Assembly (NCBI GenBank): GCA_038561985.1
Contig: CP073276.1
Location: 1,364,001 to 1,428,000 of the forward strand
Source: Petrimonas sulfuriphila
GTDB taxonomy: Bacteria > Bacteroidota > Bacteroidia > Bacteroidales > Dysgonomonadaceae
DNA length: 64,000 nt
Direction: 5' to 3'
A program made the translations under genes and the position numbers. Below the pieces are notes generated by a model. It was not told the DNA's origin, made no database searches, and saw only the letters and a list, made by a program, of their open reading frames with translations. This document shows positions 28,282 through 37,008 of this stretch, piece after piece (within the stretch, counting starts at the first letter, position 1; each line of letters begins with the position of its first letter).

Positions 28282-29505
28282 ATGCCTGAAGAAGTAACAA
28301 CACAAAGAAAGATTTTTGGATTTTCTTCCAATGTATTTTACGCGGGGATAGTCAGTTTTTTAACGGATACATCCACGAAAATGGTCTATTCCGTCGTACC
28401 GATGTTTTTAATGTCCATCGGCGTGTCCAAAACAAGCCTTTCGCTGATCGAAGGAGTGGCGGAGAGCACGGCTTCCCTGTTGAAAGCGTTTTCAGGATAC
28501 TGGAGCGATAAGATAGGTAGAAACAAGCCTTTCATGGTAATCGGCTATGGATTGTCTTCACTCATCTTGCCGCTTTACGCTACCGTTGTCACCCCATTGC
28601 AGATGTTGCTTTTTCGGTTTGCCGAGCGTGTAGGAAAAGGAATTCGATCTGCTCCGCGGGATAGCCTTGTAGCGGGGTCGACAGAAAAAAACGAAACGGG
28701 GAAAAGTTTTGGTTTACACAAAGCCATGGACAACAGTGGAGCGATTCTTGGGCCTTTGCTGGCTTTTTTACTTCTTTCCCTTAAGCCCGACAGCTACCGG
28801 TTTATTTTTTTACTTGCAGCCTTACCGGGATTCTTGGGCATGGTGGTACTGATTTTAGGAATCAAAGAAGCGGGAAAAAAGAAAGAGAGCTTGATACAAA
28901 GATTTAAGTTCAGGGACTTTCCTAAACGTTTTTATCTGTTCCTTGCTATAATTTTTATTTTCACGTTGGGAAATTCCACCGATGCACTTCTCATGGTAAA
29001 AGCCAATGAGGTGGGTGTTAAAGTTACCTTCATCCCGTTGGTCTACCTGATTTCAAGTGTTGTGTCAGTGGTACTGGCCATTCCGTTCGGTGCACTATCG
29101 GATAGAATCGGCCGAGAAAAACTGCTTGTCGCGGGTTTTCTGATTTATGCCGGGGTCTATTTTGGATTTGGATTTACCCGAAACATAGACACCATTGTTA
29201 TCCTGTTTGCTCTTTATGGAGTTTATTCGGCTTCAACCGACGGAGTGCAGAAAGCACTTATTTCGGACCTGACAGCTAAAAATAAAAAAGGCACAGGACT
29301 GGGAATATACCATGCTTTGATCGGAATAACGTTGTTGCCGGCAAGCCTGATTGCAGGAACACTATACGACAAAATCAACTCGAGCATACCGTTTTATTTT
29401 GGATCGGCCACCGCTGTTTTGTCTGCCTTGTTGATGATGGTATTTGTGATCACAGGGCCAAAGAAACGGGAAGGGCAGGAACTTTGTCCTCTTCCCGCTT
29501 CATAA
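28282..29505 (+). CDS. MFS transporter
   Basis: A 407-residue inner-membrane transporter with 12 predicted helices and the MFS loop motif GYWSDKIGRNKPF between helices 2 and 3, repeated as GALSDRIGREKLL in the second half. RVGKGIRSAPRDSLVAGS between helices 4 and 5 is characteristic of a drug/metabolite-type subgroup found in many Bacteroidota. The N-terminus is cytoplasmic and polar. The gene is divergent from the amidase gene and converges with hbd, 9 bp apart. The substrate is not predictable; a link to the amidase is possible but only positional. Confidence 0.85.
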   Translation: MPEEVTTQRKIFGFSSNVFYAGIVSFLTDTSTKMVYSVVPMFLMSIGVSKTSLSLIEGVAESTASLLKAFSGYWSDKIGRNKPFMVIGYGLSSLILPLYATVVTPLQMLLFRFAERVGKGIRSAPRDSLVAGSTEKNETGKSFGLHKAMDNSGAILGPLLAFLLLSLKPDSYRFIFLLAALPGFLGMVVLILGIKEAGKKKESLIQRFKFRDFPKRFYLFLAIIFIFTLGNSTDALLMVKANEVGVKVTFIPLVYLISSVVSVVLAIPFGALSDRIGREKLLVAGFLIYAGVYFGFGFTRNIDTIVILFALYGVYSASTDGVQKALISDLTAKNKKGTGLGIYHALIGITLLPASLIAGTLYDKINSSIPFYFGSATAVLSALLMMVFVITGPKKREGQELCPLPAS

Positions 29506-29514
29506 AGACTCCTT

Positions 29515-30360
29515 TTATTTTTGGTAATCGTAAAAACCGGTTCCGGTTTTTCTTCCCAGTAGGTTGGCGCGGACCATTTTGCGCAACAACGGATGCGGGC
29601 GGTATTTGTCGTCGCCAAACTCGTGGTGTAACACCTCCAGGATAGCCAGACAAACATCCAACCCGATTAAATCGGCCAGTGCCAGCGGGCCGATGGGGTG
29701 GCCGGCACCCAGCTTCATGGCCTCATCGATCTCTTCTTTCGAGGCAACACCTTCGGCCAGTGCACCGATGCCCTCGTTTATCATGGGTATAAGCAGCCGG
29801 TTTACCAAAAATCCGGGCGCTTCATTTACAGTTACGGGCACTTTACCGATGTTTTTTGCGATGCCCGATACACTGTCGAAAACGCTGTCTGCCGTGAGCT
29901 GTCCCCGGATCACTTCCACGAGCTTGAGCACCGGAACGGGATTGAAGAAGTGCATGCCGATCACTTTTTCTGGGCGTCTGGTACATGCAGCAATCTCGGT
30001 GATGGAAAGCGATGATGAGTTGGTCGCCAGGATGGTGCCGGGCGGACAGGTTTCATCCAATTCCCGGAATACCTTCTTTTTCAGTTCTATATTTTCGGCA
30101 ATGGCCTCTACGATCAGGCCGCAATCGTTAAAGTCTTCGTACGACAATGTGGTGGCGATGCGGGCGAGAATCTGCTGTTTGTCAGCTTCGTTGAGTTTCT
30201 CTTTCGCTACCAGCCGCGACAAACTGTTGTCGATGTTTTCCACTGCTTTCTGCAGCAGTTCGTCCGACAGGTCTTTCATGACCACGGGATATCCTCCCTG
30301 TGCAAACGTCTGTGCAATTCCGTTGCCCATCGTTCCGGTACCTATAACTCCTATTTTCAT
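29515..30360 (-). CDS. hbd: 3-hydroxybutyryl-CoA dehydrogenase
   Basis: A 281-residue enzyme interconverting acetoacetyl-CoA and 3-hydroxybutyryl-CoA with NAD(P)H. The nucleotide-binding GVIGTGTMGNGIAQ is at the N-terminus. The catalytic His is in MHFFNPVP, and the C-terminal dimer domain has APGFLVNRLLIPMINEG and KLGAGHPIGPLALADLIGLD. Length and order match clostridial Hbd. It follows crt by 37 bp and lies at the end of the lysine fermentation cluster, linking acetoacetyl-CoA to crotonyl-CoA so that electrons can be moved to butyrate. Confidence 0.95.
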   Translation of the reverse strand: MKIGVIGTGTMGNGIAQTFAQGGYPVVMKDLSDELLQKAVENIDNSLSRLVAKEKLNEADKQQILARIATTLSYEDFNDCGLIVEAIAENIELKKKVFRELDETCPPGTILATNSSSLSITEIAACTRRPEKVIGMHFFNPVPVLKLVEVIRGQLTADSVFDSVSGIAKNIGKVPVTVNEAPGFLVNRLLIPMINEGIGALAEGVASKEEIDEAMKLGAGHPIGPLALADLIGLDVCLAILEVLHHEFGDDKYRPHPLLRKMVRANLLGRKTGTGFYDYQK

Positions 30361-30397
30361 GTGTTCGTATGTAGCTAATTTACATTCTCGTTTAAGC

Positions 30398-31177
30398 TTA
30401 TTTCCCTCTAAATTCCGTTTTCTGTTTCTTTAAGAACGCGCTCATCCCGTTTTTCTGGTCTTCGGTTTCAAAGCATTGGGCAAAGAGCTCCGTTTCAAGC
30501 TCGATCCCTTCGGAAACGGGAAGATCCCAGCCGTTGTTGATAGCCACTTTCGATTTTTGGACGGCCAATGGTGCTTGTCCGGCTATGGTAGAGGCTAGGG
30601 AACGGACTTCTTCCATCAGTGCTTCCGGTGCCACAACCCGGTTTACCAACCCGATCGCCGATGCCTCTTCTGCGGTTACTGCCTTTCCGGTAAAGATAAG
30701 TTCCTTGGCTTTTGCCAACCCCACAAGCCTTGCTAGACGCAGCGTTCCAGAAAATCCGGGTGTGATGCCCAGTCCTACCTCAGGCTGCCCGAACGTAGCT
30801 TTTTCCGATGCAATGCGGATATCACACGCCAGTGCCAGTTCACAACCTCCACCTAGGGCAAAGCCGTTTACAGCGGCAATGACGGGTTGAGGACAAGCCT
30901 CTATCTTCCTGAAAACCGATGAGCCCTTTTTCCCAAAGGCCTTTGCTTCTTCGTAATTTATGCCGGACATTTCCTGAATGTTGGCTCCTGCAACAAACGC
31001 ACGGCCGGCTCCAGTGAGAATAATCACGCGGATTTCCTTGTCGTTCGCCAGCTTGTCAAAAACGGTATCCAGTTCCTGCAGCATCTGTCCGTTGATGGCG
31101 TTTAACGTTTTCGGTTCGTTAATGATTACCGTAGCCAGGTGGTTATCCCGTTGAACAATTATTTTCTTTTCTTCCAT
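30398..31177 (-). CDS. crt: Crotonase / enoyl-CoA hydratase
   Basis: A 259-residue crotonase-fold enzyme that interconverts crotonyl-CoA and 3-hydroxybutyryl-CoA. The oxyanion-hole segments are present (AGANIQEMSGI and NGFALGGGCELALACDIR), and the two catalytic Glu of hydratases are in GGGCELAL and FGQPEVGLGITPGF. It lies upstream of hbd and 203 bp after the thiolase gene. Since the lysine pathway itself delivers crotonyl-CoA through Kal, Crt and Hbd give a second route between acetoacetyl-CoA and crotonyl-CoA. Confidence 0.94.
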   Translation of the reverse strand: MEEKKIIVQRDNHLATVIINEPKTLNAINGQMLQELDTVFDKLANDKEIRVIILTGAGRAFVAGANIQEMSGINYEEAKAFGKKGSSVFRKIEACPQPVIAAVNGFALGGGCELALACDIRIASEKATFGQPEVGLGITPGFSGTLRLARLVGLAKAKELIFTGKAVTAEEASAIGLVNRVVAPEALMEEVRSLASTIAGQAPLAVQKSKVAINNGWDLPVSEGIELETELFAQCFETEDQKNGMSAFLKKQKTEFRGK

Positions 31178-31241
31178 ACTTAGAAACTGTTTTGAATTTT
31201 ATATTTCATTTTTATTAGGTATTTTCTCGCTATGGCAAAGT

Positions 31242-31255
31242 CCAAACAAGTTTGG
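31242..31255. terminator. Short hairpin in the thiolase-crt gap
   Basis: CCAAAC and GTTTGG face each other across two bases, followed by CTTTT on the plus strand. The 203-bp gap around it (31178-31379) has no gene; a TAnnTTTG-like box on the minus strand is at 31348-31341 (TATTTTTG). The site may separate the lysine operon from crt-hbd, or lie in the crt leader. Confidence 0.3.
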
Positions 31256-31379
31256 CTTTTCTCATTAGCTTAGCGAAAATGTTCTATTTATTTCTACTTT
31301 CTTCATGCTGTTTTTGCTCTTTTTCGCGTCCAAAACCATCCAAAAATAGGCATAAAACAGGACATGAAAAAACAGTTTC

Positions 31380-32585
31380 TCAATACTTCTTAATTATGAT
31401 CGCCGTTCCCATTCCTCCGCCTATGCAGAGCGATGCCAGGCCGTATGTTTTGTCATACATTTTCAGTGCGTGAACCAGCGAAACCAGGATGCGGTTGCCC
31501 GACGCGCCGATAGGGTGTCCCAAGGCAATCGCACCACCGTGGATATTGCATCGTTCGTTTATCCACTCGCGTGAGACGCCGTGCTTATCGCACAACCTCT
31601 CTATTACACCGATGGATTGGGCTGCGAAAGCTTCATTCAGCTCAATAATTTCCATCTCGGAAAGTTTCATGCCTGCACGGTGTAATGCCTTGTTGATAGC
31701 AGGAACAGGCCCCAGGCCCATTACTTCTGGGGCGACGCCGCTTTCGCCGGCGGCTATGATCTCGGCCAGAGGTTTCAATCCGTACTGGGCTACGGCTTCT
31801 TCACCGGCCAGCATTACGAAAGATGCCCCGTCATTAATTCCCGATGCGTTTCCGGCCGTTACCGTTCCCTCTTTTTTAAAAGCTGGCCGCAGTGCCGCCA
31901 GCTTTTCGGGTGTGCTTGTCCGGTTCGGGAATTCATCTTTGTCGAACACGGTAGTTTCTTTTCGCGTAACAATCTCCACAGGGACAATCTCCTCTTTAAA
32001 CTTATCATTATCCACGGCGGCAATGGCTTTCTGCTGTGAATGGTAGGCAAAGGCATCCTGTGCCTCACGGGAAATACCGAATTTTTCAGCAACATTTTCT
32101 GCAGTAATTCCCATGTGATAATTGTTGAAAACATCGGTAAGCCCATCGTTCACCATGTGATCGACAGCCTGGATACTGCCCATTTTAATGCCGTTGCGCA
32201 CCGATGAAGGCAGGATAAATCCGGCATCCGACATATTTTCAACTCCTCCCGCAATGATTACCGATGCTGTGCCACTTCGGATTTCCGAGACGGCATTCAT
32301 CACCGCTTTCATTCCGCTACCGCACACCATGTTGACACTATAGGCTGGGACTTCGGCGGGAATGCCTGCGTACATGGCACACTGACGGGCCACACCCTGT
32401 CCTTGTCCGGCAGATAAGACGTTTCCGACAATGACGGAATCGATTTTTGAACTTTCCATACCGGTTTCTTCCAGCATGGCTTTGATGACAATAGCACCCA
32501 ACTGTCCCGGTTTAATGGCGGACAGGCTACCCATAAACTTCCCTATAGGGGTGCGTTTGGCGGATACGATAAAGATTTTTTCCAT
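31380..32585 (-). CDS. thlA: Acetyl-CoA C-acetyltransferase (thiolase)
   Basis: A 401-residue biosynthetic-type thiolase that splits acetoacetyl-CoA into two acetyl-CoA. The start at 32585 (MEKIFIVSAKRTPIG) is preferred; a start at 32606 would overlap the end-spacer of the upstream gene with an unconvincing extension. The nucleophilic Cys is in NMVCGSGMKAV, the catalytic His in HGGAIALGHPIGASG, and the second Cys in LCIGGGMGTA. It lies 10 bp after CoA-transferase subunit B. In lysine fermentation it takes the acetoacetyl-CoA produced by the CoA transferase to acetyl-CoA for ATP formation. Confidence 0.95.
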   Translation of the reverse strand: MEKIFIVSAKRTPIGKFMGSLSAIKPGQLGAIVIKAMLEETGMESSKIDSVIVGNVLSAGQGQGVARQCAMYAGIPAEVPAYSVNMVCGSGMKAVMNAVSEIRSGTASVIIAGGVENMSDAGFILPSSVRNGIKMGSIQAVDHMVNDGLTDVFNNYHMGITAENVAEKFGISREAQDAFAYHSQQKAIAAVDNDKFKEEIVPVEIVTRKETTVFDKDEFPNRTSTPEKLAALRPAFKKEGTVTAGNASGINDGASFVMLAGEEAVAQYGLKPLAEIIAAGESGVAPEVMGLGPVPAINKALHRAGMKLSEMEIIELNEAFAAQSIGVIERLCDKHGVSREWINERCNIHGGAIALGHPIGASGNRILVSLVHALKMYDKTYGLASLCIGGGMGTAIIIKKY

Positions 32586-32595
32586 ATTTTTTATT

Positions 32596-33258
32596 TTATA
32601 GGTCACGCATTAATTTCAGGTTTTCACTGAAGAGCAACGTGGCTTCAGTTGCTGCTTGCACGTCTTCTGCGGTATATTCGGGATGGATCTCGGTAACGAG
32701 CAGGCCGTTTCCGGTAACCTCGATCACGCACATCTCCGTGACAATCATATCTACCTGCCCTTTTGCAGTGAGGGGAAGCGTACATAGCTTCATGATTTTG
32801 GGATTTCCTTTTGCCGTGTGTTCCATCGCCAAAATCACCTTGCGGGTCCCGGTCAACAGATCCATAGCTCCACCCATACCGGGAACCATCTTGCCGGGGA
32901 TGTTCCAGTTGGCCAGGTTGCCTTCTTCATCTACCTGTAACGCGCCCAGCACACTCACGTCGACATGCCCTCCACGAATGATGGCAAACGATGTGGCGCT
33001 GTCAAAGCATGCCGCTCCCGGTTCGGGCAAAACGGGAGCTCCTCCTGCATTGGTGAAATGCGGGTCTTCCTCCCCCGGGGCAGGAGTCCTCCCCATGCCG
33101 ATCATCCCGTTTTCCGATTGTAGCACCACGTGCACTCCGGGCTTCAAATAATTGGGGACCCACGTGGGTATTCCAATTCCCAGGTTAACCACGTCATTGT
33201 CTTTCAATTCGAGCGCAACGCGACGGGCGATAACTTCCCTGATTTGGTTTTTGTCCAT
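32596..33258 (-). CDS. atoA: CoA transferase subunit B (butyrate-acetoacetate CoA-transferase beta)
   Basis: A 220-residue subunit carrying the catalytic Glu of class I CoA transferases (QSENGMIGMG). The GGGHVDVSVLGALQVD-type substrate loop is also present. Partner subunit A is encoded 8.5 kb upstream, at the promoter-proximal end of the same cluster (41724-42371), with all the kam, kdd, kce and kal genes between. The reaction is butyryl-CoA plus acetoacetate giving butyrate and acetoacetyl-CoA. It is 2 bp after kamE and 10 bp before the thiolase. Confidence 0.93.
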   Translation of the reverse strand: MDKNQIREVIARRVALELKDNDVVNLGIGIPTWVPNYLKPGVHVVLQSENGMIGMGRTPAPGEEDPHFTNAGGAPVLPEPGAACFDSATSFAIIRGGHVDVSVLGALQVDEEGNLANWNIPGKMVPGMGGAMDLLTGTRKVILAMEHTAKGNPKIMKLCTLPLTAKGQVDMIVTEMCVIEVTGNGLLVTEIHPEYTAEDVQAATEATLLFSENLKLMRDL

Positions 33259-33260
33259 AG

Positions 33261-34058
33261 CTACAATTGGTTTTTATTCATTCTCCTATCCATTTCCTGT
33301 GCAATAAACGACGCCACGTCATCGGCATACGTATTCATCCCGAATCCGGCATCGTAACCGAGCTCTTTGGCCAGCTCGTGTGAAATGCGGGGCCCTCCGG
33401 CACAAAGGATGATCTTTTCGCGTAATCCTTCGGCTTCGAGCATTTCCACCAGCTCGACCATATTCTTTATGTGTACGTCTTTCTGAGTAACGGTCTGGGA
33501 TACCAACAGCGCATCTGCATTCTTTTCGATACCTTTGGCAATAAGTTCTTCGTTAAGCACCTGGCTTCCCATATTCACGGCTTCGAACATGCCGTATCTT
33601 TCCAGGCCGAATCTTCCGGCAAACCCTTTCATGTTCATGATGGCATCGATACCGACGGTATGTGCATCGCTTCCGGTACTTGCTCCGACCACCACTATTT
33701 TCCTGCCTATATGCTCCCGGATAAACGTATCGGTTTGAGAAATATCCCATTTCACGGAGGATACTTTGGGTACGTGGACCTGCGTGTAATCGATGCTCCC
33801 GGTATAGCTCCCGTAACAGTTGAAAAACGTAAATCCTTCTTTCAATTCTTGATAATAAACAACTTGAGGGTTGTCGAATCCCATTTTTCGCAACAATTGC
33901 CGGGCGGCTTCAACAGCTTCGTCTCCGGCAGGAACGGGCAGGGTGAAGCTCAGCTGTGTCTTGCCGTCGTTCATCGTGTCGCCGTAAGGTTTTATCCGGG
34001 TCAGGTCCAACGTCTGGTCGAAATCGCAGGGGCGGGTCTTGTACAGTCCTTCGCTCAT
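33261..34058 (-). CDS. kamE: Beta-lysine 5,6-aminomutase small subunit
   Basis: A 265-residue subunit that binds adenosylcobalamin and, with KamD, moves the 6-amino group of beta-lysine to C5. The base-off B12 motif DxHxxG is seen as SDAHTVG, with His133. Lys144, which forms the Schiff base with PLP, lies 11 residues further (NMKG). Both residue numbers equal those of the Clostridium sticklandii enzyme. The Rossmann-like B12 domain occupies roughly residues 118-265. The start overlaps the kamD stop by four bases, so the subunits are translationally coupled. Confidence 0.97.
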   Translation of the reverse strand: MSEGLYKTRPCDFDQTLDLTRIKPYGDTMNDGKTQLSFTLPVPAGDEAVEAARQLLRKMGFDNPQVVYYQELKEGFTFFNCYGSYTGSIDYTQVHVPKVSSVKWDISQTDTFIREHIGRKIVVVGASTGSDAHTVGIDAIMNMKGFAGRFGLERYGMFEAVNMGSQVLNEELIAKGIEKNADALLVSQTVTQKDVHIKNMVELVEMLEAEGLREKIILCAGGPRISHELAKELGYDAGFGMNTYADDVASFIAQEMDRRMNKNQL

Positions 34059-35620
34059 AATTTATCGGGTTTGGGGTTCATTAAGTCAATAAACGGATTG
34101 TAATATTGCGTTCCTTTCACCGATACGCCGTCCAATCCTTTTCCACCGTTCTTGGCACGTTTTATATTGCCAAAAATACCTTTTTCCAGTGCATTGAAGA
34201 GCCCTCCCTCCTGAAGTTCCTCGAGCAATGCGATGGTATTGTCCAACACCTCCCTGGCTCTTTTTTGGATGATTCCGCCCGCTTTAAACTCCACTTCATC
34301 GCCAAGGTTACGCATATTGTTGAAGATGTATCGGGCATTTTCTATGGATAGGTAGCGGTCGCTCATGAAGGGTGTGTGAACGGCTTCGGTGGGCATCCCC
34401 AGCAGCTGAATTCCTTGCGATGTCCAAACGCCGATCATATTGAAAAGCGCGTCCTGCAGGTGCCCCTTGAAGATGTTCCCCGTCATGAATTTTGTGGGCG
34501 GCATGTATTTCAGTGGCGCCTTGGGGAATATTTCGCGGGTCAACTGTGCTTGTGCGAGTTCGAAAAGGAACCCGTTCTCGAGATCGGGATCCATTTCAAA
34601 AGCGTGCCCCAGCCCCATTTGCTCTTCGGGAAGGCCGGCAAGCAGGGCCAGCTGTTCATTAATCAGGTCTGATGCCAGCACGGTATGCGCCTCTTCCACG
34701 GCATCGGCAGTGGTGAGGTAGTTGTCTTCTCCGGTGTTGATGATGACACCTGCAAACCCGTTGATGACACGCGACATAAACTGGTCGACCATCGTACGCT
34801 GCATGTTGATGTCGCGGAAAAGGATGCCGTAAAGCGCGTCGTTAAGCATTACGTCCAGTCCTTCCAGGGCTCCCATCGCGGCAATTTCGGGCATACACAA
34901 TCCGGAACAATAGTTGCACAAACGGATGTATCTTCCGATCTCTTCACCCACGTTGTCAAGCGCACGGCGCATGATGCGGAAATTTTCCTGCGTGGCGTAC
35001 GTTCCGCCGAACCCTTCGGTGGTAGCACCATAAGGCACATAATCGAGCAGGCTTTGCCCCGTGGTGCGAATAACGGCGATAATGTCTGCCCCCTGCCTTG
35101 CGGCGGCTTCGGCTTGCACCACATCTTCGTAGATGTTGCCGGTTGCCACTATCACATAAAGGTACGGACGGCTTCCTTCGCCGATGGTCTCGAGGTAACG
35201 TTCCCTTTTTTTCCGTCTCTCCGCTATTTGACGGATGCTTGTATCGACAAACGGTTGCAATGCACGGGCGATCTCTTCTTTTGAGCGAAACGGAAAAGCC
35301 GTGATATCCAAGCTCTCCGAAGCCACCCGTTCAGCAATTTGCTGCGGCGGTAGCCCCGTTTCGATAACCGCGTTGGCCAAAAAGAAAAGAACACCCTGCT
35401 CCAATACATTCTTTCTTTTCAGATCGTCTACCAGCACGTTCGGATACGGTACCCCGGCATCGTCGATATCGTCTATTCCCACTAAACGGCAGAGTGTCCG
35501 CTCAACGGCCACCGTGGTGTAATTGTCGGCAAAAGAATGCACGTCGGCAGCAATACTGCCGGCAATTTCGCGTGCGTATTTTACCTTCTTGAAATCTATC
35601 CCCAGTTTACTTCTGACCAT
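34055..35620 (-). CDS. kamD: Beta-lysine 5,6-aminomutase large subunit
   Basis: A 521-residue PLP- and substrate-binding subunit with a TIM-barrel core. It forms the active complex with KamE to produce 3,5-diaminohexanoate from beta-lysine. Recognisable segments include YGATTEGFGGTYATQENF and IRLCNYCSGLCMPEIAAMG. The protein starts with the typical SKLGIDFKKVKYAREIA. It lies 2 bp after kamC (MutS-like) and overlaps kamE by four bases. The length is that of the clostridial subunit. Confidence 0.96.
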   Translation of the reverse strand: MVRSKLGIDFKKVKYAREIAGSIAADVHSFADNYTTVAVERTLCRLVGIDDIDDAGVPYPNVLVDDLKRKNVLEQGVLFFLANAVIETGLPPQQIAERVASESLDITAFPFRSKEEIARALQPFVDTSIRQIAERRKKRERYLETIGEGSRPYLYVIVATGNIYEDVVQAEAAARQGADIIAVIRTTGQSLLDYVPYGATTEGFGGTYATQENFRIMRRALDNVGEEIGRYIRLCNYCSGLCMPEIAAMGALEGLDVMLNDALYGILFRDINMQRTMVDQFMSRVINGFAGVIINTGEDNYLTTADAVEEAHTVLASDLINEQLALLAGLPEEQMGLGHAFEMDPDLENGFLFELAQAQLTREIFPKAPLKYMPPTKFMTGNIFKGHLQDALFNMIGVWTSQGIQLLGMPTEAVHTPFMSDRYLSIENARYIFNNMRNLGDEVEFKAGGIIQKRAREVLDNTIALLEELQEGGLFNALEKGIFGNIKRAKNGGKGLDGVSVKGTQYYNPFIDLMNPKPDKL

Positions 35621-35622
35621 AC

Positions 35623-37008
35623 CTATTCAATATATTTTTTTATCCGTTCTAAAATAGTTTCATTCACACCAATTATCTCCGCAATTTTCAATGCTTCGTG
35701 CGGCACTTCCTTTTCCGCGGTTTCTTCCAGTGAATAGTCGATGAAAGAGTTGATGTTGGCGACGGTTATTTTTTCGTTGTTTCTGTTTTCTGTAAATCCT
35801 TTCACGCGCAGTTTCCGGCAGGGTATACCGATGCTGTAGTGTGTGGTGATAAGCGATTGCACGTTGTGTTGAATGAAGAAGTCGAGTATCCCGCACATGA
35901 TGGCCTTGCCTTCTTCCGGATTGGTGGTACGGGCCAGTTCATCGATAAGCACAAGTTGCTTAACCTGTTGGTTCGTGTTGTCGATAGCGGTGTTCAGGCG
36001 AAGCATTTCGGCAGCAAAAGAAGAGAGCCCTCTCCCTTCGTCCTCACTGTCGCCCACGCTGATAACAATTTGTTCAACGGGCACAACGGTTGCCGATTGG
36101 GCAGCAACGTAAAACCCAAACTGCATCATTGTTTGTGCCAGGGCCACGCTTTTCAGCAGAACGCTCTTGCCCGACATGTTGGCTCCGGTAATCACGGTGG
36201 GTTGCATCGGGACAGTGATATCCACCGGCTGAAAATCCTTGTGTTGCCCCCGCAACAAGTTCCGGATTTCAGGATGGAACAGTGCAGTGTATGCGGTTCT
36301 CTGGTCGTCGACGGTTGGCCTGCATAGTCCTGATTCTTTTACCTGAAGGGCTTTGGCAAACACAACATCAAGCCGGGCAATTTTGTGCAAGGCTTTCGAC
36401 AAGGCTGGAGCGTGCGGAAAAAGCTGTTGTACAAGGTCTTTTCGGATCTTATCCTCTAGCAGTTGCGCCTGTAAACGAACCGGCTCTGTTTCCTGTTCGT
36501 CACACTCTTGCCCCGACATCCTGCTTAATTGAGTACGCAGCGCTGCCAGGGCCGGTGAATAACGGTCGTACACGTAAAAGTGAGGAATTCGTTTTTTTTC
36601 CGGGTCGAGGATATCGATAATTTTTTCGAGAACAGGGATAGCTGCAAAAGAAATTTTCAATTGTCCGGCAAGTTCGCGCACGGATTCTGCAAGCAGGGCG
36701 AAATGTTTTATTTCGAACAGTTCAATATCGGTCAATGTGTTTTTGGTTGAAAGGAGTTTTACGGTCCCTGAAATGTCGCGTAACTGCGTCAGCCTGGAAA
36801 AGAGCACCGACAGTAGTCTCTCGTTCTCCGTTGTGTTGACGATGTTGAAAGCCGTTTCAGTTTCATCCAGAGCGGTTTCAATATCGTTTTGGTTTGTCAG
36901 GAACGGTAAAGAAAAGAGTTCTTTTCTTCCGGCGGGAGAAAGAATGTTCAGCGAGTTTAGGATATAACCGAATCCGCTGATTTGCTGTATGGCTTGTCTT
37001 ATGGTCAA
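35623..37008 (-). CDS. kamC: MutS-like ATPase, lysine 5,6-aminomutase reactivase subunit
   Basis: A 461-residue protein related to the core and ATPase domains of DNA-mismatch protein MutS but lacking its N-terminal mismatch-binding domain. The Walker A is GANMSGKSVLLKSV, Walker B lies in QLVLIDELARTTNP, and the late THYS corresponds to the MutS signature. The lever-like helical region spans about residues 30-240. It sits in the middle of the aminomutase genes, overlapping kamB by four bases and 2 bp from kamD. Homologues in lysine and ornithine aminomutase clusters are named reactivases, thought to exchange damaged cobalamin. It should not be taken for a repair protein. Confidence 0.85.
   Translation of the reverse strand: MTIRQAIQQISGFGYILNSLNILSPAGRKELFSLPFLTNQNDIETALDETETAFNIVNTTENERLLSVLFSRLTQLRDISGTVKLLSTKNTLTDIELFEIKHFALLAESVRELAGQLKISFAAIPVLEKIIDILDPEKKRIPHFYVYDRYSPALAALRTQLSRMSGQECDEQETEPVRLQAQLLEDKIRKDLVQQLFPHAPALSKALHKIARLDVVFAKALQVKESGLCRPTVDDQRTAYTALFHPEIRNLLRGQHKDFQPVDITVPMQPTVITGANMSGKSVLLKSVALAQTMMQFGFYVAAQSATVVPVEQIVISVGDSEDEGRGLSSFAAEMLRLNTAIDNTNQQVKQLVLIDELARTTNPEEGKAIMCGILDFFIQHNVQSLITTHYSIGIPCRKLRVKGFTENRNNEKITVANINSFIDYSLEETAEKEVPHEALKIAEIIGVNETILERIKKYIE

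Noticed and set aside
28116-28331. A 72-residue N-terminal extension of the amidase
   Set aside because: It would run through a near-consensus promoter and place the lipobox internally; the start at 28115 explains both.
29564-30433. A 289-codon plus-strand frame opposite hbd
   Set aside because: Antisense to hbd with low-complexity Ser/Phe-rich translation, no family similarity.
31489-32046. A 185-codon plus-strand frame opposite the thiolase
   Set aside because: Shadow of a strongly conserved gene.
35623-37008. Reading the MutS-like gene as a mismatch-repair gene
   Set aside because: The N-terminal mismatch-recognition domain is missing, and its position between aminomutase genes with overlapping ends points to the reactivase role.
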